Shown: one piece after another, positions 52,800 through 63,190 of the stretch
Position numbering within the stretch: position 1 is the stretch's first letter
Layout: every line of letters starts with the position of its first letter
Origin: Duncaniella muricolitica
GTDB taxonomy: Bacteria > Bacteroidota > Bacteroidia > Bacteroidales > Muribaculaceae
Direction of reading: 5' to 3'
DNA length: 64,000 nt
Assembly (NCBI GenBank): GCA_025808375.1
Contig: CP061009.1
Coordinates: 2,480,001 to 2,544,000, forward strand
The notes under the pieces: model-generated
What the model was told of the DNA's origin: nothing
What the model saw: only the letters and a program-made list of their open reading frames with translations
Database searches by the model: none
Made by a program: the position numbers and the translations under genes

Positions 52800-53956
52800 A
52801 TATACTCTTTATTTATCCGACCGTTTTCAATCCTATACATGGTGGAGTAGAGCGAGTAACGGATTTGCTGGCAAAAGAATTTTCACGTAGGAATCATAAT
52901 GTCTTTTACGCTCATCACGTCAAACCTACAAGTAATATTGAATTGCCATTTAGGACATTCTTCTTCCCGTCGGAGGATTATAACTCTCCTGTCAACCGCG
53001 AGTTTTACACGAAACTGTTGAACGAGTTAAATATCGATATTGTAATCAACCAATGTGGTGCACATGGAGATTCAATACTTTATAATCATGTGTATAGCAC
53101 GAAGGCAAAAGTAGTTTCGGTCATTCATTTTTCACCAAAAATGTTCTTGGAGCATTATTGGGACGAAATTTCGTCTTTGCGAAACAATAGCCTAATAGAA
53201 AAAATTAAGAGACTTGGACGTTGCGTGTTGTATCCCAAACTTAAACGAGATTACTTTTTGCGTCTTACTAACCATTATCGTTGGCTTTTTGAGCATACTG
53301 ATCGAATATGTCTTCTTTCAGATCTCTTCAAAAATGAATTAGAAAGTTTGGCAGACGATAAATATGATGCCAGAAAAGTAGTTGCAATCAATAACCATGT
53401 TGAAAATCCATCAGAAGTTTCTCCCAATAAAGAAAAAGTTATTATATGGGTGGGACGGTTCGATTTGAAACAGAAACGCCCTGACTTATGTCTTAGAGTC
53501 TGGAGCAAAATTAATAAACATCTGCCTGACTGGAAACTTATCATGATTGGCGATGGAAATGATTTGGACTACATCCGAGATAAAGCGAAAAATATTGAGA
53601 GAATTACTTTTACCGGCTATGTAGATCCGAGCCCATACTATAGACGAGCAAAAATCTTAATAATGACCTCTTTAACAGAAGGTTGGGGCATGGTTTTGAC
53701 TGAAGCTATGACACATGGAGTCGTACCTATGGCCTTTGATAGCTTCTTGGCTGTCAGAGATATTATCTCTGATGAAAAACAATTGGTGACTCCATTTGAC
53801 ATAAACGAATATGCTCAAAAACTTACAGCACTAATCAGTGATGAAGGAGGTCTCTCTAATGCACTAGTCGGTGTACAGGACTCAGTTGAGCGTTTTTCTC
53901 TCTCAGCAACTGCTGAAAGATGGGAAAATCTATTTAAGGATATATTATCGGATTAA
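52796..53956 (+). CDS. Glycosyltransferase family 4
   Basis: A 386-residue GT-B fold enzyme. The N-terminal donor-independent half begins MNILFIYPTVFNPIHGGVER. The C-terminal half has IIWVGRFDLKQKRPDLCLRV, MIGDGNDLDYI and the E-x7-E type block MTSLTEGWGMVLTEAMTHGV. It would transfer a sugar with retention from an NDP-sugar. Confidence 0.9.
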   Translation: MNILFIYPTVFNPIHGGVERVTDLLAKEFSRRNHNVFYAHHVKPTSNIELPFRTFFFPSEDYNSPVNREFYTKLLNELNIDIVINQCGAHGDSILYNHVYSTKAKVVSVIHFSPKMFLEHYWDEISSLRNNSLIEKIKRLGRCVLYPKLKRDYFLRLTNHYRWLFEHTDRICLLSDLFKNELESLADDKYDARKVVAINNHVENPSEVSPNKEKVIIWVGRFDLKQKRPDLCLRVWSKINKHLPDWKLIMIGDGNDLDYIRDKAKNIERITFTGYVDPSPYYRRAKILIMTSLTEGWGMVLTEAMTHGVVPMAFDSFLAVRDIISDEKQLVTPFDINEYAQKLTALISDEGGLSNALVGVQDSVERFSLSATAERWENLFKDILSD

Positions 53957-53984
53957 AGATATAAAAGAGATATTAGGAACATTT

Positions 53985-54833
53985 ATGATACCCAAAGTTA
54001 TTCATAGTGTCTGGTTAAGCGGAGATGATAAACCGACTCAATATAAAATGTGCATAAATTCCTGGAAGAAAGTAATGCCAGACTACAAAATTATTGAATG
54101 GAATTTGACTAATCTCCCGACTGAAATCCTTGACCATCAATTTGTAAAAGGCGCAATTAATGCAGAGAAATGGGCTTATGCAACTGATGTGATACGTCTT
54201 TGGGCGTTAAAAAAGTATGGAGGGATATATCTTGATATGGATGTTTTTGTCTATAGACCTTTTGATGATTTTCTGACTGATCGTGCCTTTTCATGTCTGG
54301 AAATCAACCCAGAGGAACTCTACACATCGGTCAAGAAAGGCAAAAAAGAGTTGTTAGGTATAGGGATCGAAGCCGGAGTCCTCGGGGCAGAAAAGGATAG
54401 TCCATGGATAAATGATATCTTTTCTTATTACAAAAAACTTGAATTTGTAAATATTCCTAAGTATTACTGTAATTATATAATGCCACGAGTTGTAAACAGG
54501 GTATCGAAAGAAAAGTATGGCTTCCATCAAATTCCAGTTTATCAATCACTGAAGTATGGGGTTAAAATATATCCGAGTGAAACATTCTCATGGATTTATA
54601 AATGGAAGTTACTGGGAATGGAATTTTCCCCAGAAAACGTGAAAAGATTAGGTGAATTGCAACCAATGCGTTATGCCTGTCATCTTACACTTCATTCCTG
54701 GTGGGAAGGAATGGACAGAAAAGATTCAATTGTATTTAAAATAAAACATTGGATCTATAACCTAACCAAAGGTAAAATTAATAAGAAATATCTGAAAAGT
54801 ATATTGGTTTTCAAAAATGACGACAAATGGTAA
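53985..54833 (+). CDS. Glycosyltransferase family 32-like (DXD-containing)
   Basis: A 282-residue enzyme. I chose ATG 53985 (MIPKVIHSVWLSGDDKPTQY), which is the classical start of this family; an earlier in-frame start would lie inside the preceding gene. The DXD block KYGGIYLDMDVFVYRPFDDF and the end block ACHLTLHSWW are visible. Such enzymes use NDP-sugars to extend cell-surface glycans. Confidence 0.88.
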   Translation: MIPKVIHSVWLSGDDKPTQYKMCINSWKKVMPDYKIIEWNLTNLPTEILDHQFVKGAINAEKWAYATDVIRLWALKKYGGIYLDMDVFVYRPFDDFLTDRAFSCLEINPEELYTSVKKGKKELLGIGIEAGVLGAEKDSPWINDIFSYYKKLEFVNIPKYYCNYIMPRVVNRVSKEKYGFHQIPVYQSLKYGVKIYPSETFSWIYKWKLLGMEFSPENVKRLGELQPMRYACHLTLHSWWEGMDRKDSIVFKIKHWIYNLTKGKINKKYLKSILVFKNDDKW

Positions 54834-54840
54834 TTAACCA

Positions 54841-56127
54841 ATGAACGTTTTATTCTTAACTACATTTGGACAATCAATCCTTCATGAACATATTTTCACC
54901 AGAAATGTATGGTATGCTCTTCGCAAGAATCCTGATGTTTCTTTAATGACCATTTTTAAAGGCGGAGAGACGATAAAATATGAATATGTCCCATCTGAGA
55001 AATGGCATAAATTATATATTCCATCTTCGGTCATAAAATCGAGGATGGACACAGTTGAAGTTGTTAAGGATTGCTTCAGGGATATTTCACCTGACATCAT
55101 TCATTCTAACATGATTGAGACATTTGAGATAGAAGCGGCCAGCGAATTAAAAATTCCTATTGTGCTGACAATGCACATCGGAGGCTTAATCTGTCCGCGC
55201 GGAGGTGGTAATGGCTTCTTAAAATGGGATGACAGCATATGCGATGGACCAATTGGTAAAAATTGCCGGAAATGTTGCTGTTTTGAATTACCTATACCTA
55301 GAGTCGCTAATTGTCTTGATAAATTATTACCGCATAAAATAGTCGCCAATCTCAATAAAAGATTGAGTGACAAAAAAATTTTTTATTTATCTCCATTATT
55401 ATCTATCGGAGATAACATCAATAAACGTCTTGAAGCTATTGACGTTTTAAAAAATGCAACAGTAATAACAGCCAACAAACGATTATCAGGTGTATTGGGG
55501 AATCTTGGTATTGGGACAGAAGTCATTCCTCATGGAATTAAATCATATGATCGCTATATCTATCCGAAAATCAAACAGGATTCTATCATCAGGTTCTATT
55601 TTTTAGGAAGAATCCAATATTCAAAAGGTCTACACAATCTTTTACGCGCTTTTGATGGTATTCCTACACAAAAATATGAATTACATGTTTTCGGGGACGC
55701 TTATCCTGCACGTCGTGAACAAAGATATAAACGGGTGATTCAAAAACTTGCAAATAATAAGAATGTCATCTTCCACGGATTTGTAGAAAATGACCAATTA
55801 CCTAATTTGCTGAAAGATATGCACGTGATGATTCATACCGCAATTTTTCATGAAGTGTACGGCATTAATATTTCAGAATCATTGAGCTTCGGACATCCTG
55901 TTCTTGCTACTAAGTGCGGAGGACCTGAAATGCAGATACAGGATGGCATAAACGGTTGGTTGGTAAACCCTAATAATATTGAAGTGCTTCGCGAAAAAAT
56001 TAATTATATTATTGACAATAAACTCTTATTGGAAGAAATAAGTAGCAATTGTCATTGTCCGAATACACTTGAGAACTATACAAAGCAATTATTTGAATTA
56101 TATCACAAACTTTGTAACAGGCAATGA
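54841..56127 (+). CDS. Glycosyltransferase family 4
   Basis: A 428-residue GT-B enzyme. The N-terminal part carries an unusual Cys-rich patch (LICPRGGG and GPIGKNCRKCCCFELPIPRV) seen in some Bacteroidetes GT4 proteins. The donor-binding C-terminal part has FYFLGRIQYSKGLHNLLRAF, VFGDAYPARREQRYK and EVYGINISESLSFGHPVLAT. It overlaps the next gene by four bases. Confidence 0.88.
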   Translation: MNVLFLTTFGQSILHEHIFTRNVWYALRKNPDVSLMTIFKGGETIKYEYVPSEKWHKLYIPSSVIKSRMDTVEVVKDCFRDISPDIIHSNMIETFEIEAASELKIPIVLTMHIGGLICPRGGGNGFLKWDDSICDGPIGKNCRKCCCFELPIPRVANCLDKLLPHKIVANLNKRLSDKKIFYLSPLLSIGDNINKRLEAIDVLKNATVITANKRLSGVLGNLGIGTEVIPHGIKSYDRYIYPKIKQDSIIRFYFLGRIQYSKGLHNLLRAFDGIPTQKYELHVFGDAYPARREQRYKRVIQKLANNKNVIFHGFVENDQLPNLLKDMHVMIHTAIFHEVYGINISESLSFGHPVLATKCGGPEMQIQDGINGWLVNPNNIEVLREKINYIIDNKLLLEEISSNCHCPNTLENYTKQLFELYHKLCNRQ

Positions 56128-57254
56128 AGAGGATACTCACAATAATCAAAGAACCATTTCTTGACAGGATTCCGAGCCTGAAAACCCTTCTATTGGATTT
56201 ATGTAATCATGACTGCGAAATTATCTTACTAACGAGCCGATCTAAACGCTTCAGTGGACTGTCAACAGAGCACAAAAACCTGAAAGTTATTACGATTGAA
56301 GAGCGAAGTCGCAAATTTGAAATTCCTACAACTCTCAAAATTCTAATGAAAACCTGCGCAGTGTTTTTTGAAAATAAATTCGACAGCGTAATTGGAGGAG
56401 ATGCATGGGGAAATGTAATTGCATCAAAGTTAAGCTGGATGTATACATGCCCCTACGTTTTCTTTGCATTAGAATTTCCCCAGATTGTCACTTCTGAACA
56501 TAAGAGTCTTTCGAGAATAGAGAAATGGGAAAATCAGGCTCTTCAGAATGCCGACTTTATTATCACTCATGATAAATTTCACAAAAAATTCATATGTGAT
56601 AATTTCCGTGTTAAAGATGAAAAAATTCTGCTATTAGCAAATGCCTCATTCACTCCAGAATATCGCAAGCAGTCTACTTTTCTTCATGGCAAATTCAATT
56701 TGCAATCTGATACAATTACTGTACTACATTCTGGTGGCTTTGGCGTTTGGTTCAAAAGTCTTGAGCTTGCTAATATCTCAAAAAAATGGCCGAAAAATAT
56801 GAGACTTATTTTTCATATCGGAAGGAAACCATCGGAATACAGAGATTTTGATGCGATATATGACAAACCCGGATATGAAAATTTAAACTTCTCATTGACA
56901 TCGCTATCGAACAACCAACTGGATGATATGATCTCCTCCGCCGATATAGGACTTGCGCTCTATTCGGTTAAAGAGCTAAGTTATAGAGCTGAACTGATGG
57001 GATTGGCAGCCGGGAAAATTGGCAATTATCTTAAATGCGGTCTCCCAGTTATAGCAAGCCGGATGCCATCCCTGAAATATATTAAGGATTATGGATGCGG
57101 TATACTAGTAGATGAAGAATCGGAGATAGAAAATGCCGTGAGAATAATAATGGAAAAAAAAGAGTCTTATCGGGAAAATGCTTTCAAATGCTATAGAGAA
57201 TTGTGGCATCCTCAAAACTATCTTCCTGAGATTCACAAGAAATTTTACGTGTGA
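56124..57254 (+). CDS. Glycosyltransferase family 4-like
   Basis: A 376-residue GT-B-like enzyme. N-terminal MKRILTIIKEPFLDRIPSLK, and C-terminal TVLHSGGFGVWFKSLELANI, MISSADIGLALYS and GKIGNYLKCGLPVIASRMPS. The family fit is weaker than for its neighbours but the fold pattern is clear. It is in ATGA overlap on both sides. Confidence 0.8.
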   Translation: MKRILTIIKEPFLDRIPSLKTLLLDLCNHDCEIILLTSRSKRFSGLSTEHKNLKVITIEERSRKFEIPTTLKILMKTCAVFFENKFDSVIGGDAWGNVIASKLSWMYTCPYVFFALEFPQIVTSEHKSLSRIEKWENQALQNADFIITHDKFHKKFICDNFRVKDEKILLLANASFTPEYRKQSTFLHGKFNLQSDTITVLHSGGFGVWFKSLELANISKKWPKNMRLIFHIGRKPSEYRDFDAIYDKPGYENLNFSLTSLSNNQLDDMISSADIGLALYSVKELSYRAELMGLAAGKIGNYLKCGLPVIASRMPSLKYIKDYGCGILVDEESEIENAVRIIMEKKESYRENAFKCYRELWHPQNYLPEIHKKFYV

Positions 57255-58357
57255 AAATCATTTATTGCATTGATTATTTAGTGTCGTCAGGAGGTACAGA
57301 AAGGGTGCTTACGACGAAACTCAACTGGTGGGCCACCCAGTCTGATATTGACGTATATGTGGTGAGCCTTCACGAGCAGGGAGAGCCTTTTTTTGCACTT
57401 GACAGCCGCGTACAACGAATAATACTCGATGTGCTTCCTTCTGATAAACGAACTTATCATAAAGTACTCTCAGAAATTACAATGCAATTACAACCTGACG
57501 TGATGGTAGCTGTGGCAGGAATGGCGGTAGAGATACTTCCGCAACTTGACGATAATTCTAAAAAGGTGCTTGAATTTCATTACACCAAGAATTTTCTTGT
57601 CAATTTTGTCAAAGGCATTCATAAGCTCCGTTTCCGCTGGTTGCATCTGTTAAAGATGAGATATCTGCAATGGCGTCTGGCCCGACAGGCCCGCAAATAT
57701 GACCTTTTTGTCGGGCTGACCCAACGAGATGTCGGTCTTTGGGGCAATCCCGAGAATATGACTTGGGTACATAACCCTTTGTCATTCCGTTCTGAGCGTA
57801 AATCAGACTGCCTCAACAAACGCATAATATCCGTTGGCAGTTGGACTCCGGCCAAAGGCATGGACCAACTGCTTGAAGCCTTCGGTCCGCTTGCCGCCAA
57901 ATATCCCGACTGGAGTGTCGAACTTTATGGTTCAGGCCAGGATGAAACCCTTCTGCGTTCTATTATCGACAAATATTCCATGCAGTCACAAGTGAGTCTT
58001 AATGCACCTGTCAAAGACATCGGCTCACGGCTCACTGAAGCATCAATCTATGCATTCCCCTCCCGCAGCGACGGTTTCGGACTTGTAATTACCGAAGCCA
58101 TGGAATGTGGACTGCCAACGGTTGCAATGGACTGTCCGTGCGGACCTTGCGAAATCGTATCGTCAGAAACCGGCATCGTAGTTCCCGACAAAGATATCGA
58201 CGCTTTCCGTATGGCATTAAAACGGCTCATGGACAATCCGTCGGAACGCATATTCATGGGAAAATCTGCACAACGCGAAGTCACCCGATTCTATCCCGAC
58301 ACAATAATGCCTAAGTGGCTAAAATTATTACAAGACATTGACTGCAATCGATCTTAA
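57251..58357 (+). CDS. Glycosyltransferase family 4
   Basis: A 368-residue GT-B enzyme: MKIIYCIDYLVSSGGTERVL with the GGTE acceptor-side motif, RIISVGSWTPAKGMDQLLEA, SVELYGSGQDETLLRSIIDK and AFPSRSDGFGLVITEAMECG (E-x7-E). From about codon 170 the base composition rises toward that of the core genome, unlike the A/T-rich genes before it. That suggests a recombination join inside this gene. It overlaps the next gene by 20 bp. Confidence 0.9.
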   Translation: MKIIYCIDYLVSSGGTERVLTTKLNWWATQSDIDVYVVSLHEQGEPFFALDSRVQRIILDVLPSDKRTYHKVLSEITMQLQPDVMVAVAGMAVEILPQLDDNSKKVLEFHYTKNFLVNFVKGIHKLRFRWLHLLKMRYLQWRLARQARKYDLFVGLTQRDVGLWGNPENMTWVHNPLSFRSERKSDCLNKRIISVGSWTPAKGMDQLLEAFGPLAAKYPDWSVELYGSGQDETLLRSIIDKYSMQSQVSLNAPVKDIGSRLTEASIYAFPSRSDGFGLVITEAMECGLPTVAMDCPCGPCEIVSSETGIVVPDKDIDAFRMALKRLMDNPSERIFMGKSAQREVTRFYPDTIMPKWLKLLQDIDCNRS

Positions 58358-59393
58358 GACTGACTTAGACTGGTATTCCCGAAGCGATGCTGCAATAATG
58401 AGCGGGATCGGAGTCCTATTGATGATTGCGCATCACCTTTTCGGTTTTCAAAAATTCTTATTACCGGGAGTTGAATGGAACTCAATGCTCGTGCTTTATG
58501 GAATCGAAATCGAACGTGTAATTGCTGCTTTTGGCAAAATATGCGTGGCTCTTTTCGCTTTTAATTCCGGCTACGTGGTGTGGAAAATACAACGTTCGTA
58601 TCTTGATATGTTTAACCGTTGCAAACGTATACTATCATTTCTTGTAAGCTACTGGATTATTTTATTCCTATTTTGGATTTATGCCATTATTGTCGGCGAT
58701 CCGCTTCCGAGCTATAAAAATGCTTTGATGAATTTAGTCGGTCTTAACACTGGGCCCGACAAGATATTCGTCAATATTCCTTTTGCCTGGTATGTGGCTT
58801 ATTATGTATTGTTTATCATACTTTCGCCAATCCTGCTTAAGTTATTCTCTCGTTCACTGACTTCCGACATCATACTTTTCATTCTTTTAGGAATAATACT
58901 TCAATTTATCAAGTGTGATTTTCTCAGTCCGCTGATGATTGGCATAGAAGGCATGTTGTTTGCAAAATATTCTTTATTTCAACACTTTGCCGAAAAAATC
59001 CCAACATTTAGAATACATATATTTTTGATTACCACTTCAGTATTGATAATAATCAGGCAAGGGTGTATTTTGCTGGGCATCAGGCTATTTGACATTTTAG
59101 GGGGGGTAGATTTTTTTATTATTCCGATCTTCATATTTACAACTACGGTTATTTCCCGCAAAACATGTGCCAAATATTTAACAAATATACTAATTTTAAT
59201 TGCAGCATGCAGTATGAACCTGTGGTTTCTGCACGGCATATTTTTCACAGCCAACCGTCCTTTACAACCTCTTCTCTACTCATCAGGTAGCCCTGTCTTA
59301 ATTTATATAACCGTCTTGGCCCTTACCCTGCCTGTTGCCACTCTACTCCATTTCGTACAACAACGTTTCCTCACGCTTTTAAAACTTAAATAA
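58338..59393 (+). CDS. Acyltransferase family 3-like membrane protein
   Basis: A 351-residue membrane protein with about 10 helices; it probably adds acetyl or another acyl group to the polysaccharide. The N-terminal block IMSGIGVLLMIAHHLFGFQK fits the family's conserved His region. The start is TTG 58338 if the family N-terminus is kept; the first ATG is 58398. The end FVQQRFLTLLKLK is a normal cytoplasmic tail. Confidence 0.75.
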   Translation: MTAIDLKTDLDWYSRSDAAIMSGIGVLLMIAHHLFGFQKFLLPGVEWNSMLVLYGIEIERVIAAFGKICVALFAFNSGYVVWKIQRSYLDMFNRCKRILSFLVSYWIILFLFWIYAIIVGDPLPSYKNALMNLVGLNTGPDKIFVNIPFAWYVAYYVLFIILSPILLKLFSRSLTSDIILFILLGIILQFIKCDFLSPLMIGIEGMLFAKYSLFQHFAEKIPTFRIHIFLITTSVLIIIRQGCILLGIRLFDILGGVDFFIIPIFIFTTTVISRKTCAKYLTNILILIAACSMNLWFLHGIFFTANRPLQPLLYSSGSPVLIYITVLALTLPVATLLHFVQQRFLTLLKLK

Positions 59394-59398
59394 AATAT

Positions 59399-60604
59399 AT
59401 GGCATTAACAGTATGTCTTGTATACTTGGTATGCTTCATCTATCTTTTTTTCAAGTATCTGAAAGTAGCTGAAGTCCCTGCAAAAATAACACTTAACAAA
59501 ACCGCCATAAATTTTAACTGCACAGGTAAGGAATTTGTTATAATCTTTCTTGTCACGACCGGCATTATGGGCCTCCTCCCGGTTCTTGCTCTTCACCTGG
59601 CTTTGGCTGAGATTATCTGCATACTACTACTTAGAAATGCACCTAATACACCTATATATTCATTCCCGATAAAACTGTTTCTCTTATTTATTGCCTGGAC
59701 AGGTATCGGACTTATATACACCCCCTCGCTTACATTCGGGATAAGGATGATACTAAAATATCTTTATCAGCCATTGATTGCATTGGCAGCATCAGCCATT
59801 GTTGACAATACCATCATATTTCTGAAATCAGGCACATGGGCCAGAATGGCTGCATTTGTATCATTTTTCGCATCCAAATATCTGCCGATGCAAGGTATTA
59901 TATTTGCCGGAGTGTTTTGGAACACAGCAGCACTTGCCACCAACTATGCAACATGGGTCATATTTTCCCTGGCTCTATATTCAAAGGGTGTTGACAAAAA
60001 GAAAAATATCCTCTGGGCTTCGTTTTTCATGCTGCCATGTTTAATATGGGTATATCGAACCAATATATTCGAATTATCTATCGCTCTATCCGCATTCTTT
60101 TTCATAAAATACCGTCTAAAATCACTCCCCCTGATATTCGGATTGGCAATATTGGCTCTATGCGCACTGTTCTACATACCGTCGGTAAAATCAAAGATGT
60201 ATTTCAGGCCTGATGAAGTTACCATGACCGACTTTCTCACAGGTAACGTAGACGAAAACAATATCAATACAAGCGGAAGAAATGAAATGTGGAAAAAGGT
60301 CTCCCCATTCTATGAAGACCATCCATTGATAGGCTCCGGCACAGGACGTGTGCAGAAGTATTTCTATACCGAAATTATCGGATTCGGACGAGGAGGCCAG
60401 CTCCACAATGACCTTCTGCTCATAAAATGTGACAACGGACTGATCGGACTCGCATTATTTTTGGCCAGCTATATAGCAATACTATTCCACTGTGTCGAAA
60501 TCTACCATAAATCACAAAACGACTGGACCAAAATGTGTGTATTGACTGTAAAATTTAATCGAGAAGTGCGCCAGATTCTAATTGAGAAATGCACCGTTTC
60601 ATAG
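59399..60604 (+). pseudogene. Wzy-like polysaccharide polymerase, 3' end cut by IS21
   Basis: Membrane protein with about 10 helices and a large loop typical of O-antigen polymerase/ligase proteins (TSGRNEMWKKVSPFYEDHPL, IGSGTGRVQKYF, QLHNDLLLIKCDNGLIGLAL). Native sequence ends at 60546, after roughly 382 residues; the last codons (VKFNREVRQILIEKCTVS) are read from the IS21 terminus. The missing part is probably one last helix and the tail. It is not found after the right end of the IS. Confidence 0.8.
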
Positions 60605-60633
60605 GACATGCAAATTTAAGAAATTAGATATAA

Positions 60634-61399
60634 TTATAGTTGATTTTGGAGTATTTTCTTCGTTTCTTTCATTCTGAATGATTCTCCGGTCATGTTTAAG
60701 AGCACGGCTTTGTGGGTCAGGCGGTCTACCATTGCTGTCACGAGGACTTTGTCGGCGATAATCTCGCTCCATCTGTTGAAGGCCAGGTTTGTAGTGATGA
60801 TGACTGTTTTCTTTCCGGCTCTGAGAGACAGATGGTTGAAGAGCAATTCGCCGGCTTCTTTGTCACAGGAGACGTATCCGAACTCGTCGCATATCACAAG
60901 GTCGTAGTTGATGAACCTGTTTTCAAGAGAACGGAGTGCGCGTTCTTGCCGTGCCTCTTTGATTTGCGTTATAAGCCGTGGCACGGAGGTGAACATTACG
61001 GTCATGCCCTGAGTGCAGGCCTCGATACCCAGAGCAGTGGCAATGTGCGTTTTGCCTGTTCCGGGATTGCCGTACAGGACGAGGTTTCGTCCTTGCCGGA
61101 CGAAGTCGAGCGACCGCAGCAGTGGCAGAGCGGTGCGTGCGTCATCGGGGAGTTCGTCGACAATGAGGTCGCCCAGATATTTGAGTTGCGGAAAGTCGGC
61201 ACGCTTTATCAGAGTGCGGCGGCGGTTGTCGGCACGCATTTTTAAGCTGGTCCTGCATCATGACGGCCATGAGGTGCTGCACGCTCCATGATTCGGCGGC
61301 GAAGCGGCTTATATACTGGTCAAGGGCATCGCGCCACAATGGGAGTTTAAGCTCTGTGGCCGCTTTACGTATTATTTTAATGTCTTTGTTTTCTTCCAT
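60634..61399 (-). pseudogene. istB: IS21 helper ATPase IstB, frameshifted
   Basis: AAA+ transposition helper. The N-terminal part from ATG 61399 (MEENKDIKIIRKAATELKL) reaches MMQDQLK; the rest is in another frame from MRADNRRRTLIKRADFPQLK. A run of five A on the minus strand (61239-61243) carries one extra base; removing it joins QLK to MRADN. ATPase motifs in the second part are intact: LYGNPGTGKTHIATALG (Walker A) and LVICDEFGYVS (Walker B). The start overlaps istA by 28 bp, as usual for IS21. Confidence 0.88.
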
Positions 61400-63070
61400 T
61401 TTCCAATCAGTTGTTGATGTTGCCTGCGTGTGACTTTTGGATGGCTGCACAGGACAGCGGTAAGCGAGTCGAGTGTAGTCACCGCGTGCTCTTCGATTGA
61501 GGTTTTCTGTTGGCGGGGATGGATGTCAAGAGAGGATACGGAAGCGATGGCATCCGCGTCATTTTCAGACACATCTGTTTTCAGCATGGAGTCAAGTTCC
61601 ACTTTGAGATGGTCTGCGGTCATGTGTCTGACACCTTTGAGGCGCAGGATGCGTGCAGCGGCTGTAATCCGGGACTGCATGATGCCGTGGTCGCGCGCAT
61701 ACATCATGAACCGGATAAACTCCCTCTGCCGACCGGGACAGAAGTGGATCCGGTAGAGCCTCGGCAAGTTCCGCCGGAACCTGACGCATGGCCGTAGAGT
61801 TGTCCAGAGCGCCCGCTTGCGAAGAAAAGTGCCGAGGTAGTGCTCCAGTTGCATGCTCCAGCCGCCCTTGCCCTCCAGTCTTACATGGTCTGCAACCCTG
61901 CGTCCTTGATGATATATGGCTATATGACCGGAGTATACACGGGCCAGCACACTGCTTCCAACGAGTCCTTCGGGCACGGAATAATTGTTGTAGTCAACGT
62001 TTATCGTGCCGTAGCTGTCAGGGGTATGCTCCTCGGCCTCAAAGCAGCCCATCGGCTGCGGAGCCGGCTGTAGGCAGTACAAATCGGCGCGGATACGCTC
62101 CTGCTTCTGACTGTCGCTGATGCCGGTGATACCCGAAGTGGAGTTGATTTTATGTAGAATACGGTCAAGCCAGTTCTGAGCCGCATCAAGAGTCTCGAAC
62201 GACTGGCGGGACACGAACGCCGCATGGCGCACGATTTCCACCGAGCGCTCCACCGAGCCCTTCTCCCAACCCGAGCGCGCATTGCAGAACCGCTCCTCGA
62301 ATTTATAATACAGAGAAAGACGCTGCATGGCCTTTGTGGGGTACTTGACAGCCGGACGTCCCTGACGACCGGTGCGGATAGTGACGGCAACCTTCATGTT
62401 GTCGTACACCATGGTCTGAGGAACACCCTGTATCTCATCAAAGAAATTACGGTGGGCCTCCATCAGCGACAGCGTGTCCTGACGACGGAACAGCCATGCG
62501 CTGCGCCGGTTGGAATGCAGCAGAGTGAACACGGCCATCTGTACCATCTGACGGCGGCCGCCTATGACAAGAGGGATCTCTCCCCAGTCGAACTCGCACT
62601 CCTGCCCGGGATCATGCTCGCGCCTGACATAGACCTCCTTCTGCGGCCTGGTGCCCATGGTCGCACTGATGCGTCTGACATGATTGCACACACTCGGATA
62701 ACTGAGCGTAAAGCCCCGCTCCAGAAGCATCGTGTGGATGCTGCGACACGTCCACTGGAAGCTTGCGCATGCCTGTGACCCGACGCACACGATTGTCTTC
62801 AAGACACTTGCGGATAATCCCCTTGATTTCATCCGTCACCACCGGACATGTCCGCGCCGGTGTGTTGAACTTAGGCTCCGAACCTAAAAGTGTTGCGAAC
62901 GCCTTCATGTCGCAGACACCGTCGGCGTCCAGACACACACGCTCATACTCCCACACGATCCTGTCTACCGTGTGGCGGCTGATGTGCATCTCTCCCGCAA
63001 TCTGGCGCTTCGACTGACCCTTGACATGATAACGTGTCAGGACCTCGTTTCTTTCTACCATAGTTTTCAT
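61372..63070 (-). pseudogene. istA: IS21 transposase IstA, frameshifted
   Basis: DDE transposase. The N-terminal part from ATG 63070 (MKTMVERNEVLTRYHVKGQS) contains the helix-turn-helix (SKRQIAGEMHISRHTVDRIV). The catalytic part lies in another frame from about FQWTCRSIHTMLLERGF: ECEFDWGEIPLVIGGRRQMV (D), PQTMVYDNMKVAVT (D) and NARSGWEKGSVERSVEIVRH (E). The frames meet near AAGCTT at 62759-62764, where one base too many is present. The C-terminal targeting part is complete. Confidence 0.88.
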
Positions 63071-63190
63071 TTTGTGGGACCGAGTTGATATTACTATAAT
63101 ATAACTCAAAATCCCCGGTTAAAATTCTCCTTTGAACCGGCGCACTTCTCGGTTAGATTTCATGGCGCACTTCTCGATTAAATTTTACAG

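Larger units (their letters stand above)
60547..63190 (-). mobile_element. IS21-family insertion sequence, about 2.64 kb
   Basis: The ends begin TGTAAAATTTAATCGAGAAG on the left and show the same sequence inverted on the right (CTTCTCGATTAAATTTTACA). Each end holds two related copies of a (C/T)GAGAA(G/A)TGC(G/A)CC motif, the expected multiple transposase-binding sites. The TG...CA termini are typical of IS21. istA and istB are on the minus strand. No target duplication is seen: the flanks read GTATTGAC on the left and GCCGTACA on the right. Confidence 0.92.
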
